Positions 26,173 to 34,359 of a stretch of DNA of 64,000 bases are shown here, one piece after another. A model generated the notes under the pieces. That model saw only the letters and a program-made list of their open reading frames with translations, ran no database searches and was not told the origin of the DNA. Source of the DNA: an uncultured Dehalococcoidia bacterium. Its GTDB lineage: Bacteria > Chloroflexota > Dehalococcoidia > Lucifugimonadales > UBA3495. Each line of letters starts with the position of its first letter. The stretch's first letter is position 1. The DNA lies in assembly GCA_958295765.1 (NCBI GenBank), contig CATQHB010000002.1, positions 2,406,091-2,470,090 of the forward strand. The letters are read 5' to 3'. Made by a program: the position numbers and the translations under genes.

Positions 26173-26197
26173 GGGCAGGTTTCAGACCTGCCCTTTT
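26173..26197 (+). terminator. Putative intrinsic terminator
   Basis: The stem GGGCAGGT/ACCTGCCC has a 5-base loop and is followed by TTTT. It lies 42 bases after the coiled-coil gene. Confidence 0.6.
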
Positions 26198-26228
26198 CCC
26201 TATCTAACGGTAGCCTCCCTAACGGTTT

Positions 26229-26846
26229 ATGGACATTAAATCCGGCTGCAAATCGCCAATTTTTCCCGTCGGTTTCCGGGTTAACTTCCGGGCGGCGGCG
26301 GCGTTGCTGTTGCTCAGCGCGGCGCTGCTGCTGTCCACCGGAACGGCCCAGGCCCAGGCCCCGGATGCCAGCTACGATGAGGCGGAGGCCCAGGCCATTG
26401 ACCGGATGTTGATGTGCCCGGTATGCCCGGCGGAGTCCATTGACCAGGCCCAGGTGCCGCTGGCCCGGCAGATGCGCCAGCAGGTGCGGGAATTGCTGGC
26501 CGCCGGCCACAGCCGGGGGGAAGTCCTGGCCCACTTCGCCGACCGCTACGGGACCGACGTGCTGGCCTCGCCCCCCAAGTCGGGGCTTAACCTGCTGGCC
26601 TGGATTCTGCCCATCGCCGGGGTGCTGGCCGCCCTGGCCGCCGGCGGGCTGGTAATCCGCGCCATGACCGCCCGGCCGGACGCGCCGCCCGCCGCCGGGT
26701 CAACCGACACCGGCGCCGAGACTGATACCGAGACCGAGACCGAGACCGAGACCGACCTGACGCCGTATCTGGCCGCCGTTGACCGGGAACTGGACTTAAC
26801 CGACCCGCCCGACTCGACTGAACCGACCCCGCTTGAGGAAAAGTAA
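26229..26846 (+). CDS. ccmH: Cytochrome c maturation protein CcmH
   Basis: CcmH keeps apocytochrome CxxCH cysteines reduced and presents them for heme attachment. The 205-aa protein has an N-terminal signal (LLLLSAALLLSTGTAQAQA), the reactive motif LMCPVCPAESI (residues about 61-71), the three-helix pattern LARQMRQQVRELLAAGHSRGEVLAHFADRYG, and a C-terminal membrane helix (LLAWILPIAGVLAALAAGGLV). A Thr/Glu dipeptide run (TETETETETE) and an acidic tail are additions. It begins the maturation cluster that would serve the multiheme subunits encoded upstream. Confidence 0.92.
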   Translation: MDIKSGCKSPIFPVGFRVNFRAAAALLLLSAALLLSTGTAQAQAPDASYDEAEAQAIDRMLMCPVCPAESIDQAQVPLARQMRQQVRELLAAGHSRGEVLAHFADRYGTDVLASPPKSGLNLLAWILPIAGVLAALAAGGLVIRAMTARPDAPPAAGSTDTGAETDTETETETETDLTPYLAAVDRELDLTDPPDSTEPTPLEEK

Positions 26847-26944
26847 AATGGGCGCAATACACCCTATCCTACCGCCGCAGCGTCTCCGGGCTTTACTTTC
26901 CGCCCGACGACCCGGAGGGACGCCGCGGGACACAGCGAGAGCGT

Positions 26945-28942
26945 ATGGCTGATTTAGGAGAGCTTGCCCTGTGGGTTGGGCTGGCCCTGTCCATCTACGC
27001 CGTCCTGGGATCGGCGTTGGGGAAGCTGCGGGACATTCCGGCCCTGGTGGAGAGCGCCCGCCGCGCCGTTTACGCCCTGGCCCTGGTAATGCTGGTCGCC
27101 ACCCTCAGCCTGGTGGGTTCCTTCATCAACCGGGACTTTGAGGTAGCCTACGTCGCGGCGCACAGCAGCCTGGCGATGCCGGACATCTACACCTGGGTAG
27201 CCTTTTACGCCGGCAACGAAGGTTCCCTGCTCTACATCGCCTTTATCCTGTCGGTGATGTCGGCCATTGCCCTGCGTTGGGCGCCGGCCCAGGTTCGGGA
27301 CACCCTGCCCTATACCACCGCAACCCTGATGGTGATTCAGACTTTCTTTATCGCCGTGATGGGGTTTATGGCTAACCCCTTTGACCAACTGCCCTTTGTG
27401 CCGCTAGACGGGGAGGGCATCAACCCCCTGCTGACTCACTTCGGGATGTTCTTTCACCCGCCGGCGCTGATGGCCGGGTTGATTGGAATGAGCCTGCCCC
27501 TTGCCTTTGCCCTGGGCGGCTTGCTGGGCGGCAAGGAACGGGATGAGTGGGTGGACGCCGGACGGGTCTGGGGCCTGATCACCTGGGCTTTGCTGGCCGG
27601 CGGCCTGCTGCTGGGTTCCTGGTGGGCCTACACCATCCTGGGCTGGGGCGGATTCTGGTTCTGGGACCCGGTGGAGAACGCCGCCTTTATGCCCTGGCTG
27701 GTCCTCACCGCCTTCGTTCACTCGGTAATGGTGCAGAAACGGCGGGGGATGTTCCGAATGTGGAACATAGTGCTGATTAACGTGGCCTTTGGCCTGGCCC
27801 TCTACGGGATGTTTATGAACCGGGGCGGGCCGGTGCCGTCGGTACACTCCTTCGGCGCCTCTAACCTGGGCTGGGTATTTCTGATGTTCCTGGCGGTGGG
27901 GGTGATAGTTCCCTTTGCCGTCTTTTTCTGGCGGTACGGAAAGTTGAAAAGCGCGCAGCACCTGGATTCCATGCTGTCCCGGGAGGCGGCCTTTCTGGTC
28001 AACAACCTGTTGCTGCTGGGCATCGCCTTCGTTACCCTGTGGGGAACGGTTTATCCCCTGTTCGCCCGGCTGGGCGGCGGCGCGGAAATCACCATGGCCC
28101 GGCCCTTTTACGACCAGGTCAACGGGCCGCTGCTGCTGGCGCTGATTTTCCTGATGGGCGTGGGGCCGCTGCTGCCCTGGCGCCGGGCCAACTGGAACAG
28201 CCTGCGCCGGGCCTTGCTGCTGCCCGGCTCCTTCGCCCTGGCGGTGGTGGTCATCCTGGCGGCGCTGGTTACGCAAAAGCCCTTTGCCCTCATCGGATTC
28301 GGGTTAAGCGCCCTGGTCGCCGCCGGAATCGCCCTGGAGTGGTGGCGGGGGATGCGCTCCCGGCATCGTTCCACCGGCGAGCTTTACCCGGTGGCCTGGG
28401 CCAGGCTAATCGCCGCCAACCGGCCCCGCTACGGCGGCTACATCGTTCACCTGTCGGTGGTGCTGGTCGCCCTGGGCGTGCTGGGCGGGTCCCTGTTCGA
28501 GGTGCAGCGGGACGTGGTGCTGGCCCCCGGGGAGAGCTACGAAATCGCCGGCTACCGGCTACTCTACGTGAACACCACTCAGGAGGCCAAGTCGGACCGC
28601 ACCGAGTATATTTCCACCGTGGAGGTCTATCGGCAGGGGCAACTACTGGAAACGATGCAGGCCCGGCGCAGTTTCTACCCGTCCTTCAACATGGCCTCCA
28701 CCCTGGCGGCGATTCGCTCGACGCCGGTAGAGGACTTCTACGTGGTGCCCAGCGAAAACCTGCCCGACGGCTCGGTAGGGTTCCGCATCCTGGTCAACCC
28801 CCTCATCTGGTGGATGTGGGTAGCCGGGCCGGTGCTGGTGCTGGGCACAGTAATATCCCTATGGCCGGAACGCCGCCGGGAAACCGCCTTGGCGCCCCGG
28901 CCGGCCGCGTTGCAAAGACAGCCGGCGGGAGTTGGGAATTAG
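26945..28942 (+). CDS. ccmF: Cytochrome c heme lyase subunit CcmF
   Basis: CcmF joins heme to apocytochrome c. The 665-aa protein has about 14 helices and the WWD-family heme-handling motif WGGFWFWDPVENAAFMPWL (about residues 232-250), plus HPPALMAGLIGMSLPLAFALGG and GGPVPSVHSFG. The C-terminal periplasmic domain (VLAPGESYEIAGYRLLY) is also typical. Length is normal. It is 98 bases after ccmH. The gene is followed by a repeat-rich gap of about 420 bases. Confidence 0.94.
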   Translation: MADLGELALWVGLALSIYAVLGSALGKLRDIPALVESARRAVYALALVMLVATLSLVGSFINRDFEVAYVAAHSSLAMPDIYTWVAFYAGNEGSLLYIAFILSVMSAIALRWAPAQVRDTLPYTTATLMVIQTFFIAVMGFMANPFDQLPFVPLDGEGINPLLTHFGMFFHPPALMAGLIGMSLPLAFALGGLLGGKERDEWVDAGRVWGLITWALLAGGLLLGSWWAYTILGWGGFWFWDPVENAAFMPWLVLTAFVHSVMVQKRRGMFRMWNIVLINVAFGLALYGMFMNRGGPVPSVHSFGASNLGWVFLMFLAVGVIVPFAVFFWRYGKLKSAQHLDSMLSREAAFLVNNLLLLGIAFVTLWGTVYPLFARLGGGAEITMARPFYDQVNGPLLLALIFLMGVGPLLPWRRANWNSLRRALLLPGSFALAVVVILAALVTQKPFALIGFGLSALVAAGIALEWWRGMRSRHRSTGELYPVAWARLIAANRPRYGGYIVHLSVVLVALGVLGGSLFEVQRDVVLAPGESYEIAGYRLLYVNTTQEAKSDRTEYISTVEVYRQGQLLETMQARRSFYPSFNMASTLAAIRSTPVEDFYVVPSENLPDGSVGFRILVNPLIWWMWVAGPVLVLGTVISLWPERRRETALAPRPAALQRQPAGVGN

Positions 28943-28970
28943 GAATTAGGAATTAGGAATTAAGAATTGG
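28931..28970. repeat. AATTAGGAATTA simple repeat (family E)
   Basis: About five 8-base units of the TTAGGAAT/TTAAGAAT kind lie directly after the ccmF stop. Further copies occur at 29334-29355, 36109-36146, 36958-37052, 39373-39403, 41455-41473, 41910-41938, 44349-44374, 47420-47480 and 47848-47886, almost always next to a gene end. Confidence 0.75.
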
Positions 28971-29019
28971 TAATTGATGATTCCGGTTTTTACTGATGAG
29001 TGGATGATTTATGAGTACG

Positions 29020-29213
29020 CAGTCGGTAGGTCATTCTGCCCGATTAGTCTGTCATTCTGACCAATTAGCCAAGTCGTTCCAGGCAATTAGTCTGTGATTC
29101 TGGCCGATTAGTCTGTCATGCTGAACGATTAGTCAAATCATTCCGACCGATTAGCCAAGTCGTTCCAGTCGCTTTGCCAAGTCATTCTGAGCAATTAGTC
29201 TGTCATTCCGACC
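29020..29213. repeat. Degenerate 21/22-bp tandem array
   Basis: About nine degenerate units of the form TGTCATTCTGACCAATTAGCC or AAGTCGTTCCAGGCAATTAG run head to tail and end in the left arm of the family F element. Each unit repeats the TCATTC end of that element plus a variable ATTAG part. It is not CRISPR: the units are contiguous and degenerate, with no spacers. Confidence 0.75.
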
Positions 29214-29314
29214 GGAGGGAGGAATCTAAAATGCCCGGCCCTTGCCAACTTCCGGTTCCGACAGAAATGTCGCTTATACAGGAGTTCAGATTCCTCGCTC
29301 CGCTCGGAATGACA
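29201..29314. repeat. Inverted element (family F), copy 2
   Basis: The ends TGTCATTCCGA and TCGGAATGACA, and inner arms GGAGGAATCTAAA and GTTCAGATTCCTC, match the copy at 12728. One inner arm has a mismatch. It lies in the gap between ccmF and the CcmI-like gene. Confidence 0.85.
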
Positions 29315-29365
29315 TACAATCCCGAACCGGCAATTCCTAATTCCTAATTCTTAATTGAGACAGTT

Positions 29366-29848
29366 ATGGCGTTAATTATTGGCACAATTCTGGCCCTGTT
29401 CAGCCTTGGTGTGGCGGTCTATCCCTTTCTGCGCCGCCGGCGGGTCAGGGCCGGCTCGTCCCAAGCTGACCGGGATGGCTTGCCAGTCGCGGCCGGCGGC
29501 GAAGTTGCCGCCGGGCCGGATTCCGTCGATTCCGTCTATGACGCCATTCGCACCTTGCAGTTGGAGCGGGAGTTGGGCAACATACCGGAGGGATTGTACC
29601 GGGAGCAGCTTGATGACTACCGCCGGCAGGCGGCTTTAGCCCTGCGCCAGCAGGCAATGGCGCAGGTTCAGGCGCCAGCCGAGGCCCCGGATACTGAGCC
29701 GGATGCTGAGGAGGATGCGGCTTTGGAGGAGGAAATACACCTGGCCCGCGCCGGCCTGGGGTCGGCGTCCCCGGAACCGGAACCGTCCCCGGAACCGACG
29801 CCGGAACCGCAATCTCCACCGGAAATTGACCGGCGGGCCGGGGATTAG
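29366..29848 (+). CDS. CcmI-like cytochrome c biogenesis protein
   Basis: This 160-aa protein has an N-terminal membrane helix (ALIIGTILALFSLGVAVYPFL) and a basic stop (RRRRVR). The helical segment SVYDAIRTLQLERELGNIPEGLYREQLDDYRRQAALALR (about residues 58-96) is the pattern of short CcmI/CycH N-terminal domains that hold apocytochromes for ligation. The C-terminal 60 residues are acidic and proline-rich (EPEPSPEPTPEP), with no TPR repeats. Its position after ccmF supports the call. Confidence 0.72.
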   Translation: MALIIGTILALFSLGVAVYPFLRRRRVRAGSSQADRDGLPVAAGGEVAAGPDSVDSVYDAIRTLQLERELGNIPEGLYREQLDDYRRQAALALRQQAMAQVQAPAEAPDTEPDAEEDAALEEEIHLARAGLGSASPEPEPSPEPTPEPQSPPEIDRRAGD

Positions 29849-29851
29849 GTT

Positions 29852-31231
29852 ATGCCACTACGCCGGCTTTTCCCGACGCTCCGGGGGATGGCTCTGACCG
29901 TCCTGCTGGGCCTGGTCGCCATTGGCGCCGGCGTCCTGACGGTTCAGGAGGCGCTGGCCCAGGAAACCGGCGGCGGCGCGGCGGCGGCCGGGGCAGAAAT
30001 GGTCGCCGTGCAAGGTCTGGTCATCAACGGCACCGGGGGCGGCGCGACTCCCGCCGAACAGCCCATTACCCTCCACACCATTGACCGGGCCGCCGGCCGG
30101 GTAGCTACCGCCGAGACTACTACCGATGCGGCCGGCCGGTTCCGGTTTGAGGACGTCGCCATCCGGGACGGGCGCAATTACGTCCTGGTTATGGACTATG
30201 CCGGGATGCGCTACAGCGAGTTGCTGGAGCCGGGGGCCTGGGCCGAGCCGGTGGAGTTGACGGTCTATGAGACCACCAAGGACATATCGGCAGTGCGGGT
30301 GGAGCGGCAAACAATGGTCATCGCCGGGGTGAACGAGCAAGACCGGGAAATCGCCGCCCTGGAGTTTCTGACCTTGATTAACGCCGGCGACCGGACCTTG
30401 CTGCCGGAACTGACCAACATCACCAATCCCGGCGAAATCAGCTTTCTCCGCTTTTCCCTGCCGGCCCAGGCCAGCGAGCTTGACGTGCAATCCACCCTGC
30501 CGGGGGGCGACATCATCGCCATCGGCAACGGGTTCGCCGTTACCTCGCCGGTAATGCCGGGCGAGCATCAGGTCAACTATACCTACACCTTCCCCTACCA
30601 GGGCGACCGGGTAATCTTTAACCAGCGGCTGCTCCAGGGCGCGGGAGTATATCAAGTGCTGGCGCCGGTAGAGTTGGCAGCCATCCAAATATCCCCCCTG
30701 GAACCCCGGCCCCGGGTTGACGTGGCCGGCCAGGTCTATCTGGTGTGGGAGGGCCGGGAAATCCCGCCAGGCCGGGGGGTAGCGCTGGAACTGGCGCAAC
30801 TGCCCCAACCCAGCCTGCCGGTACAAATGGCGCAAACCCTGACCGACGGCAATTTGTGGGAAAGCGCCATCCCGGTAATGCTGAGCATCGCCCTGGCCGC
30901 CCTGCTGATTTACGCCTGGTTCCGGGGACATAGACCCGTTCCGGCGACCGCCGGGATGACCGCAACTCCCGACAACAGCACGGACTGTAGCGATATTGAC
31001 TATACCAGCGGCGGCGTTGCTGACCCGGCTCCCGCCGGGCGTCAAGCCCTGGTTCAAGCCATTGCCCGCCTGGATGACTCCTTTGAGCAGGGCCAGCTTT
31101 CCGAAGGAGAATATCAATCCCGCCGGGCCGGGCTACTGGAACAGTTGCGGCCGGCCGCCAATCCCCTGAATCCCTCGAATCCTGCCTATCCGGTCAACCC
31201 GGCGGGCGCTGAACCGGGGCGGGACTCATGA
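29852..31231 (+). CDS. Secreted membrane-anchored beta-domain protein in ccm cluster
   Basis: I do not recognise this 459-aa protein as a named family. It has a signal peptide (MALTVLLGLVAIGAGVLTVQEALAQ), a carboxypeptidase-regulatory-like beta domain (GLVINGT...ITLHTIDRAAGRVATAETTTDAAGRFRFEDV, about 50-105), a second beta domain (about 110-320) and a C-terminal membrane helix (ESAIPVMLSIALAALLIYAWF). The cytoplasmic tail ends with a helical segment LVQAIARLDDSFEQGQLSEGEYQSRRAGLLEQL, which resembles the tail helices of CcmI-like proteins. It lies 3 bases after the CcmI-like gene and overlaps the thioredoxin-like gene (ATGA), so it is probably part of the cytochrome c maturation machinery. Confidence 0.7.
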   Translation: MPLRRLFPTLRGMALTVLLGLVAIGAGVLTVQEALAQETGGGAAAAGAEMVAVQGLVINGTGGGATPAEQPITLHTIDRAAGRVATAETTTDAAGRFRFEDVAIRDGRNYVLVMDYAGMRYSELLEPGAWAEPVELTVYETTKDISAVRVERQTMVIAGVNEQDREIAALEFLTLINAGDRTLLPELTNITNPGEISFLRFSLPAQASELDVQSTLPGGDIIAIGNGFAVTSPVMPGEHQVNYTYTFPYQGDRVIFNQRLLQGAGVYQVLAPVELAAIQISPLEPRPRVDVAGQVYLVWEGREIPPGRGVALELAQLPQPSLPVQMAQTLTDGNLWESAIPVMLSIALAALLIYAWFRGHRPVPATAGMTATPDNSTDCSDIDYTSGGVADPAPAGRQALVQAIARLDDSFEQGQLSEGEYQSRRAGLLEQLRPAANPLNPSNPAYPVNPAGAEPGRDS

Positions 31232-31794
31232 ACCGGCGGGGCTGGCTACTGCTGGCCGGAACCGGGCTGACCCTGCTGGCCTTTCTAGGCATCCTGGTCT
31301 GGGCCTCGCTGCAAACCCGGGGAACGCCGGGCGGCATGGGCATCAACACCGACTTCGGCGTGGTGGAGATTGACGCCGCGCCGGCCCGGGACTTCACCCT
31401 GGAACTGCTGGACGGCGACACCCTTACCCTGTCCGACCTGCGGGGCAAGGTGGTGATGGTGGACTTCTGGGCCTCCTGGTGTACCCCCTGCCGCCAGGAA
31501 GCCCCGGTATTGGAGCAGGTCTATCAGGAGTATGACCGGGCAGAAGTGGAGTTTATCGGGGTGAACATCTGGGACCTGGAGGACAACGCCCCCCAGTACG
31601 TGGCGGATTTTGGCCTCACCTACCCCAGCGGGGTGGACGGCCCCGGCGCCATTGCCATTGACTACGGCGTGCGGGGCATACCGGAAAAGTTTTTCATCGG
31701 CCGGGACGGGGTAGTCCGGCAAAAGTTCGTCGGCCCTATGCGCCCCGGCCCCCTGCGGGAAACTTTGGATAACCTGTTGGCTGAGGGCAAGTAA
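31228..31794 (+). CDS. Thioredoxin-like CcmG/ResA/TlpA protein
   Basis: This 188-aa membrane-anchored thiol-disulfide oxidoreductase reduces apocytochrome c or CcmH. It has an N-terminal helix (GWLLLAGTGLTLLAFLGILVWASL), the strand FTLELLDGDTLTLSDLRGKVVMVDFWASWC, the active site WCTPC (C85, C88) and the cis-proline region GIPEKFFIGRDG. Its start overlaps the previous stop (ATGA). It ends the maturation cluster. CcmA, CcmB, CcmC and CcmE are not in the window. Confidence 0.92.
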   Translation: MNRRGWLLLAGTGLTLLAFLGILVWASLQTRGTPGGMGINTDFGVVEIDAAPARDFTLELLDGDTLTLSDLRGKVVMVDFWASWCTPCRQEAPVLEQVYQEYDRAEVEFIGVNIWDLEDNAPQYVADFGLTYPSGVDGPGAIAIDYGVRGIPEKFFIGRDGVVRQKFVGPMRPGPLRETLDNLLAEGK

Positions 31795-32147
31795 TTCCGG
31801 GTCTCCGGGTGGAATAAAGGGCCGGCGCCAAGTCTGCGCCAATAACAATATCCGCTCATGGTGAGCTTGTCGAACCATCCCCCATCCGGCGGTTCGTCCT
31901 TCGACAAGCTCAGGATGAGCGGTGAGAAGGGGCAACTCGACTTTGCCTAGAACCCGTGAAAATCCCCTTATTCCTATCAGGACAATCGCATCATAAACCC
32001 GCCATTAACCCGTCGTTCCGGCTTTCGCCGGAACGACGGTTATTTAGGTTGAAACCCGATTGCCCGGTGAAAACAATCCCCTTATTCCCATTGGGCCTGA
32101 TGACAGGTAAGATTGTCGGAAAACAGGAAAACAGGGGAGGGATTGAG
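31795..32147. other. Intergenic region with repeats
   Basis: It holds a full family D inverted repeat (31852-31922: CCGCTCATGGTGAGCTTGTC paired with CCTTCGACAAGCTCAGGATG) and a 30-bp perfect palindrome (32010-32039), which is the end hairpin of the 97-bp family C without its middle. An in-frame extension upstream of the ROK gene is only translated repeat. Confidence 0.75.
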
Positions 32148-33155
32148 ATGACCCAACCGGCGGAAGTGGCTTTGGCGATGGACTGGGGCGGCACCTGGAG
32201 CCGGATTGCGGTGGCCGACGGGCAGGGGGAAATCCTGTGGCAGTCCCGGCGGCTCAATGACCCCGCCAGCGACCGGGAGCGGTTAATCGGCGATAGCGAG
32301 GACTTAATCCGGCAAGCCGTAGAATGGTGCGGCGAGCGGGCCATTGCCGGGCTGGGGATTGCCGTCGGCGGGCCGGTGGACGCCCCTACCGGCGCCCTGA
32401 TGGAACCCAACCTGCCGGCCCTGAACGGCGTGTCCTTGCCGGCCCTGTGGGCGCCGCTGCTGGGCCGCCCGGTGTACGTGGGCAACGATGCCAACCTGGC
32501 GGCCCTGGGGGAGTTCCGCTACGGGGCCGGATTGGCAGCCCGACGTCAGGGAAATGCGCCCCGAACCCTGGTTTACGTTACCGTCAGCACCGGCATCGGC
32601 GGCGGGGTAATCGAGCAGGAGCGGATGTTCCTGGGCGCCCACGGCCAGGCCGTCGAGGTGGGACACATGGTAATTGACCGGAGTTCCGCCGCGCCCCGGT
32701 GCCGCTGCGGGCGCGGGGGCTGCCTGGAGTCCCTGGCCTCGGGCACCGCCATCGCCCGGATTGCCCGCCTAAGGGCGGCGGAACCCGGCGCCGGCGACTC
32801 TCCATTGGCCGGCCCGGAGCCGGCGCAAATCACCTCGGAAAGGGTGTTCGAGGCCGCCGGGCAGGGCGACCCCCTGGCCCTGGACATCGTGAACGGCGCG
32901 GTGCAGGCCCTGGCAGTGGGGTTCACCAACATCCTCCACCTCTACAACCCCGACCTGCTGGCCCTGGGCGGCGGCGTAACCTCCGGGCTGATTAGCCTGG
33001 GCTTGCTGCCCCAAATAAACGCCTTGATGCTGGAATCGGCGATGACCGAGGGCCACCGGGACATTCGGCTGGAACCCAGCCGCTTGGGTGATGCGGCGGG
33101 AATGTTGGGAGCGGCCAGCCTGGTCTGGGACGGCGCAGGGCGGGGGGGCGGTTGA
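32148..33155 (+). CDS. ROK-family sugar kinase, probable glucokinase
   Basis: This 335-aa ATP-dependent kinase of the ROK family probably phosphorylates glucose or a related sugar. It has ALAMDWGGTWSRIAVADGQG (phosphate-1 loop), GIAVGGPVDAPTGALMEPNLP, the sugar-site strand VYVGNDANLAALGEFRYGAG, ATP-site VTVSTGIGGGVI, and the ROK signature with its zinc cysteines in CRCGRGGCLESLASGTAIAR. The start is the ATG at 32148 with AGGGGAGG 7 bases upstream; the frame is open further upstream but contains repeat sequence. No DNA-binding domain is present, so it is a kinase and not a ROK repressor. Confidence 0.9.
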   Translation: MTQPAEVALAMDWGGTWSRIAVADGQGEILWQSRRLNDPASDRERLIGDSEDLIRQAVEWCGERAIAGLGIAVGGPVDAPTGALMEPNLPALNGVSLPALWAPLLGRPVYVGNDANLAALGEFRYGAGLAARRQGNAPRTLVYVTVSTGIGGGVIEQERMFLGAHGQAVEVGHMVIDRSSAAPRCRCGRGGCLESLASGTAIARIARLRAAEPGAGDSPLAGPEPAQITSERVFEAAGQGDPLALDIVNGAVQALAVGFTNILHLYNPDLLALGGGVTSGLISLGLLPQINALMLESAMTEGHRDIRLEPSRLGDAAGMLGAASLVWDGAGRGGG

Positions 33156-33252
33156 CTTTCCCTTTGATTTCCCCGCTTATGGTGAGCTTAACTTTCCCCG
33201 TTCATCCTGAGCTTGTCGAAGGACGCCCTATCGGATAGCGGAGGCGTACCAC

Positions 33253-33280
33253 GTAGGGGCGTTTCGCGAAACGCCCCTAC
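33253..33280. repeat. 28-bp perfect palindrome (family B)
   Basis: GTAGGGGCGTTTCG is followed by its exact complement. It is identical to the copy at 34466. Confidence 0.85.
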
Positions 33281-33381
33281 TGGACCCTACCGGGTAAAGG
33301 GACGTGGTTCGACAGGCTCACCATGAGCGGGCTTATTGCGTCAACTTTGCCATTGTCCCCCAAGTCAATCGCATCATAAAA

Positions 33382-33478
33382 CCGTCGTTTCGGCGAAAGC
33401 CGGAATCCAGAATCCTCGGTAGCCGGATCGCTCTTTTCCGGGGGATTTCCTGGATTCCGGCTTTCGCCGGAACGACGG
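33382..33478. repeat. 97-bp hairpin (family C), copy 1
   Basis: CCGTCGTTTCGGCGAAAGCC and its inverted counterpart form arms of about 30 bp around the asymmetric core with CTTTTCCGGGGGATTTCC. Seven full-length copies occur in the window (97 bp each, one of 98). Confidence 0.9.
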
Positions 33479-33591
33479 TTGCTACCGGAATGACGGTTGC
33501 CCGGGTTGCACCGGTTAAGACACGATTACCCGGCATCACCCGGCATCTTCCCAAGGAAGAGAGGCCGGGGACACAGGGATAGCCGAACCCC

Positions 33592-34359
33592 CTAAACAAT
33601 ATACCGCCCCCCTACCACGTTCAGGCGGTCGCCGGTGATGTAGCCGGATTCGTCGGAGGCGAAGAATAGGCAGGCGTCGGCGATGTCCTGCACCGAGGCT
33701 TGGCGGCCCAGGGGCAGGCCGGCCGTGTGTTCCGTAGAACCTCGGGCCACTTCCTGAAACTCCGGGTACCATTCCGGGTGGGCGCGGCTGGTGTCGGTGG
33801 AGCCGGGGTTGACCATGTTGGCCCGGATGTTGTAGGGCGCCATTTCCGCCGCCACCGCGCGAATCAGCCCCAGCAGCCCGGTCTTGGCCGTCGTTACCAG
33901 GGCCGTGTCGGGCCGGCCGGTGATGGCCGACTGGCCGCCCAGGGCGATGATGCTGCCAGTGCGCCGCTCCATCATTCCGGGCAGCGCCGCCTTGATGAGG
34001 TAAAAGGCGGGAAAGAGGTTGATTTCCATTACCTGCCGCCACTCCTCGTTGGAAATGTCCAGAATGGGCTTGTGGGGGCGGATTGCCACGTTGCTCACCA
34101 GGATGTCCACCTTGCCCAGGGCGGCGATACCCTCGGCCACGATGCCGGCGGCCCGCTCCGGGTCGGCCACGTCGCCCATCGCCAGGTGGGTGTTGACGCC
34201 CAACTCCCGGCATTGAGCCGCCACCTCCTCCAGTTCCTGGCGGCTTTGGCGGGTGTTCAGCACCAGGTCGGCGCCCTCCCGGGCAAAGGTCAGGGCCACC
34301 TGACGGCCAATGTTCCGGCTGGCCCCGGTAATCAGGGCCGTTTTCCCTTCCAGGCGCAT
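33592..34359 (-). CDS. SDR-family oxidoreductase lacking the catalytic tyrosine
   Basis: This 255-aa short-chain dehydrogenase-like protein has an NAD(P) motif TGASRNIG, the strand LVLNTRQ, the adenine-site DVADPERA, NVAIRPHKP in place of NNAG, and serine in ALGGQSAITG. The YxxxK active site reads VTTAK, so the tyrosine is replaced by valine while the lysine remains. The C-terminal DIADACLFFASDESGYITGDRLNVVGG is normal. It may use another residue or have lost classical dehydrogenase activity. The ATG has AGGAGG upstream. Direct repeats flank the gene on both sides. Confidence 0.88.
   Translation of the reverse strand: MRLEGKTALITGASRNIGRQVALTFAREGADLVLNTRQSRQELEEVAAQCRELGVNTHLAMGDVADPERAAGIVAEGIAALGKVDILVSNVAIRPHKPILDISNEEWRQVMEINLFPAFYLIKAALPGMMERRTGSIIALGGQSAITGRPDTALVTTAKTGLLGLIRAVAAEMAPYNIRANMVNPGSTDTSRAHPEWYPEFQEVARGSTEHTAGLPLGRQASVQDIADACLFFASDESGYITGDRLNVVGGRYIV

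Larger units (their letters stand above)
33156..33591. other. Repeat-packed intergenic region
   Basis: It contains family D arms (33173-33223 and 33306-33330), a 28-bp palindrome (33253-33280) and a 97-bp hairpin (33382-33478). A stretch from 33249 to 33333 recurs at 34461-34546 on the other side of the SDR gene. No coding sequence is seen. Confidence 0.75.

Noticed and set aside
29020-29213. CRISPR array
   Set aside because: Units are contiguous and degenerate with no unique spacers, and no cas gene is in the window.
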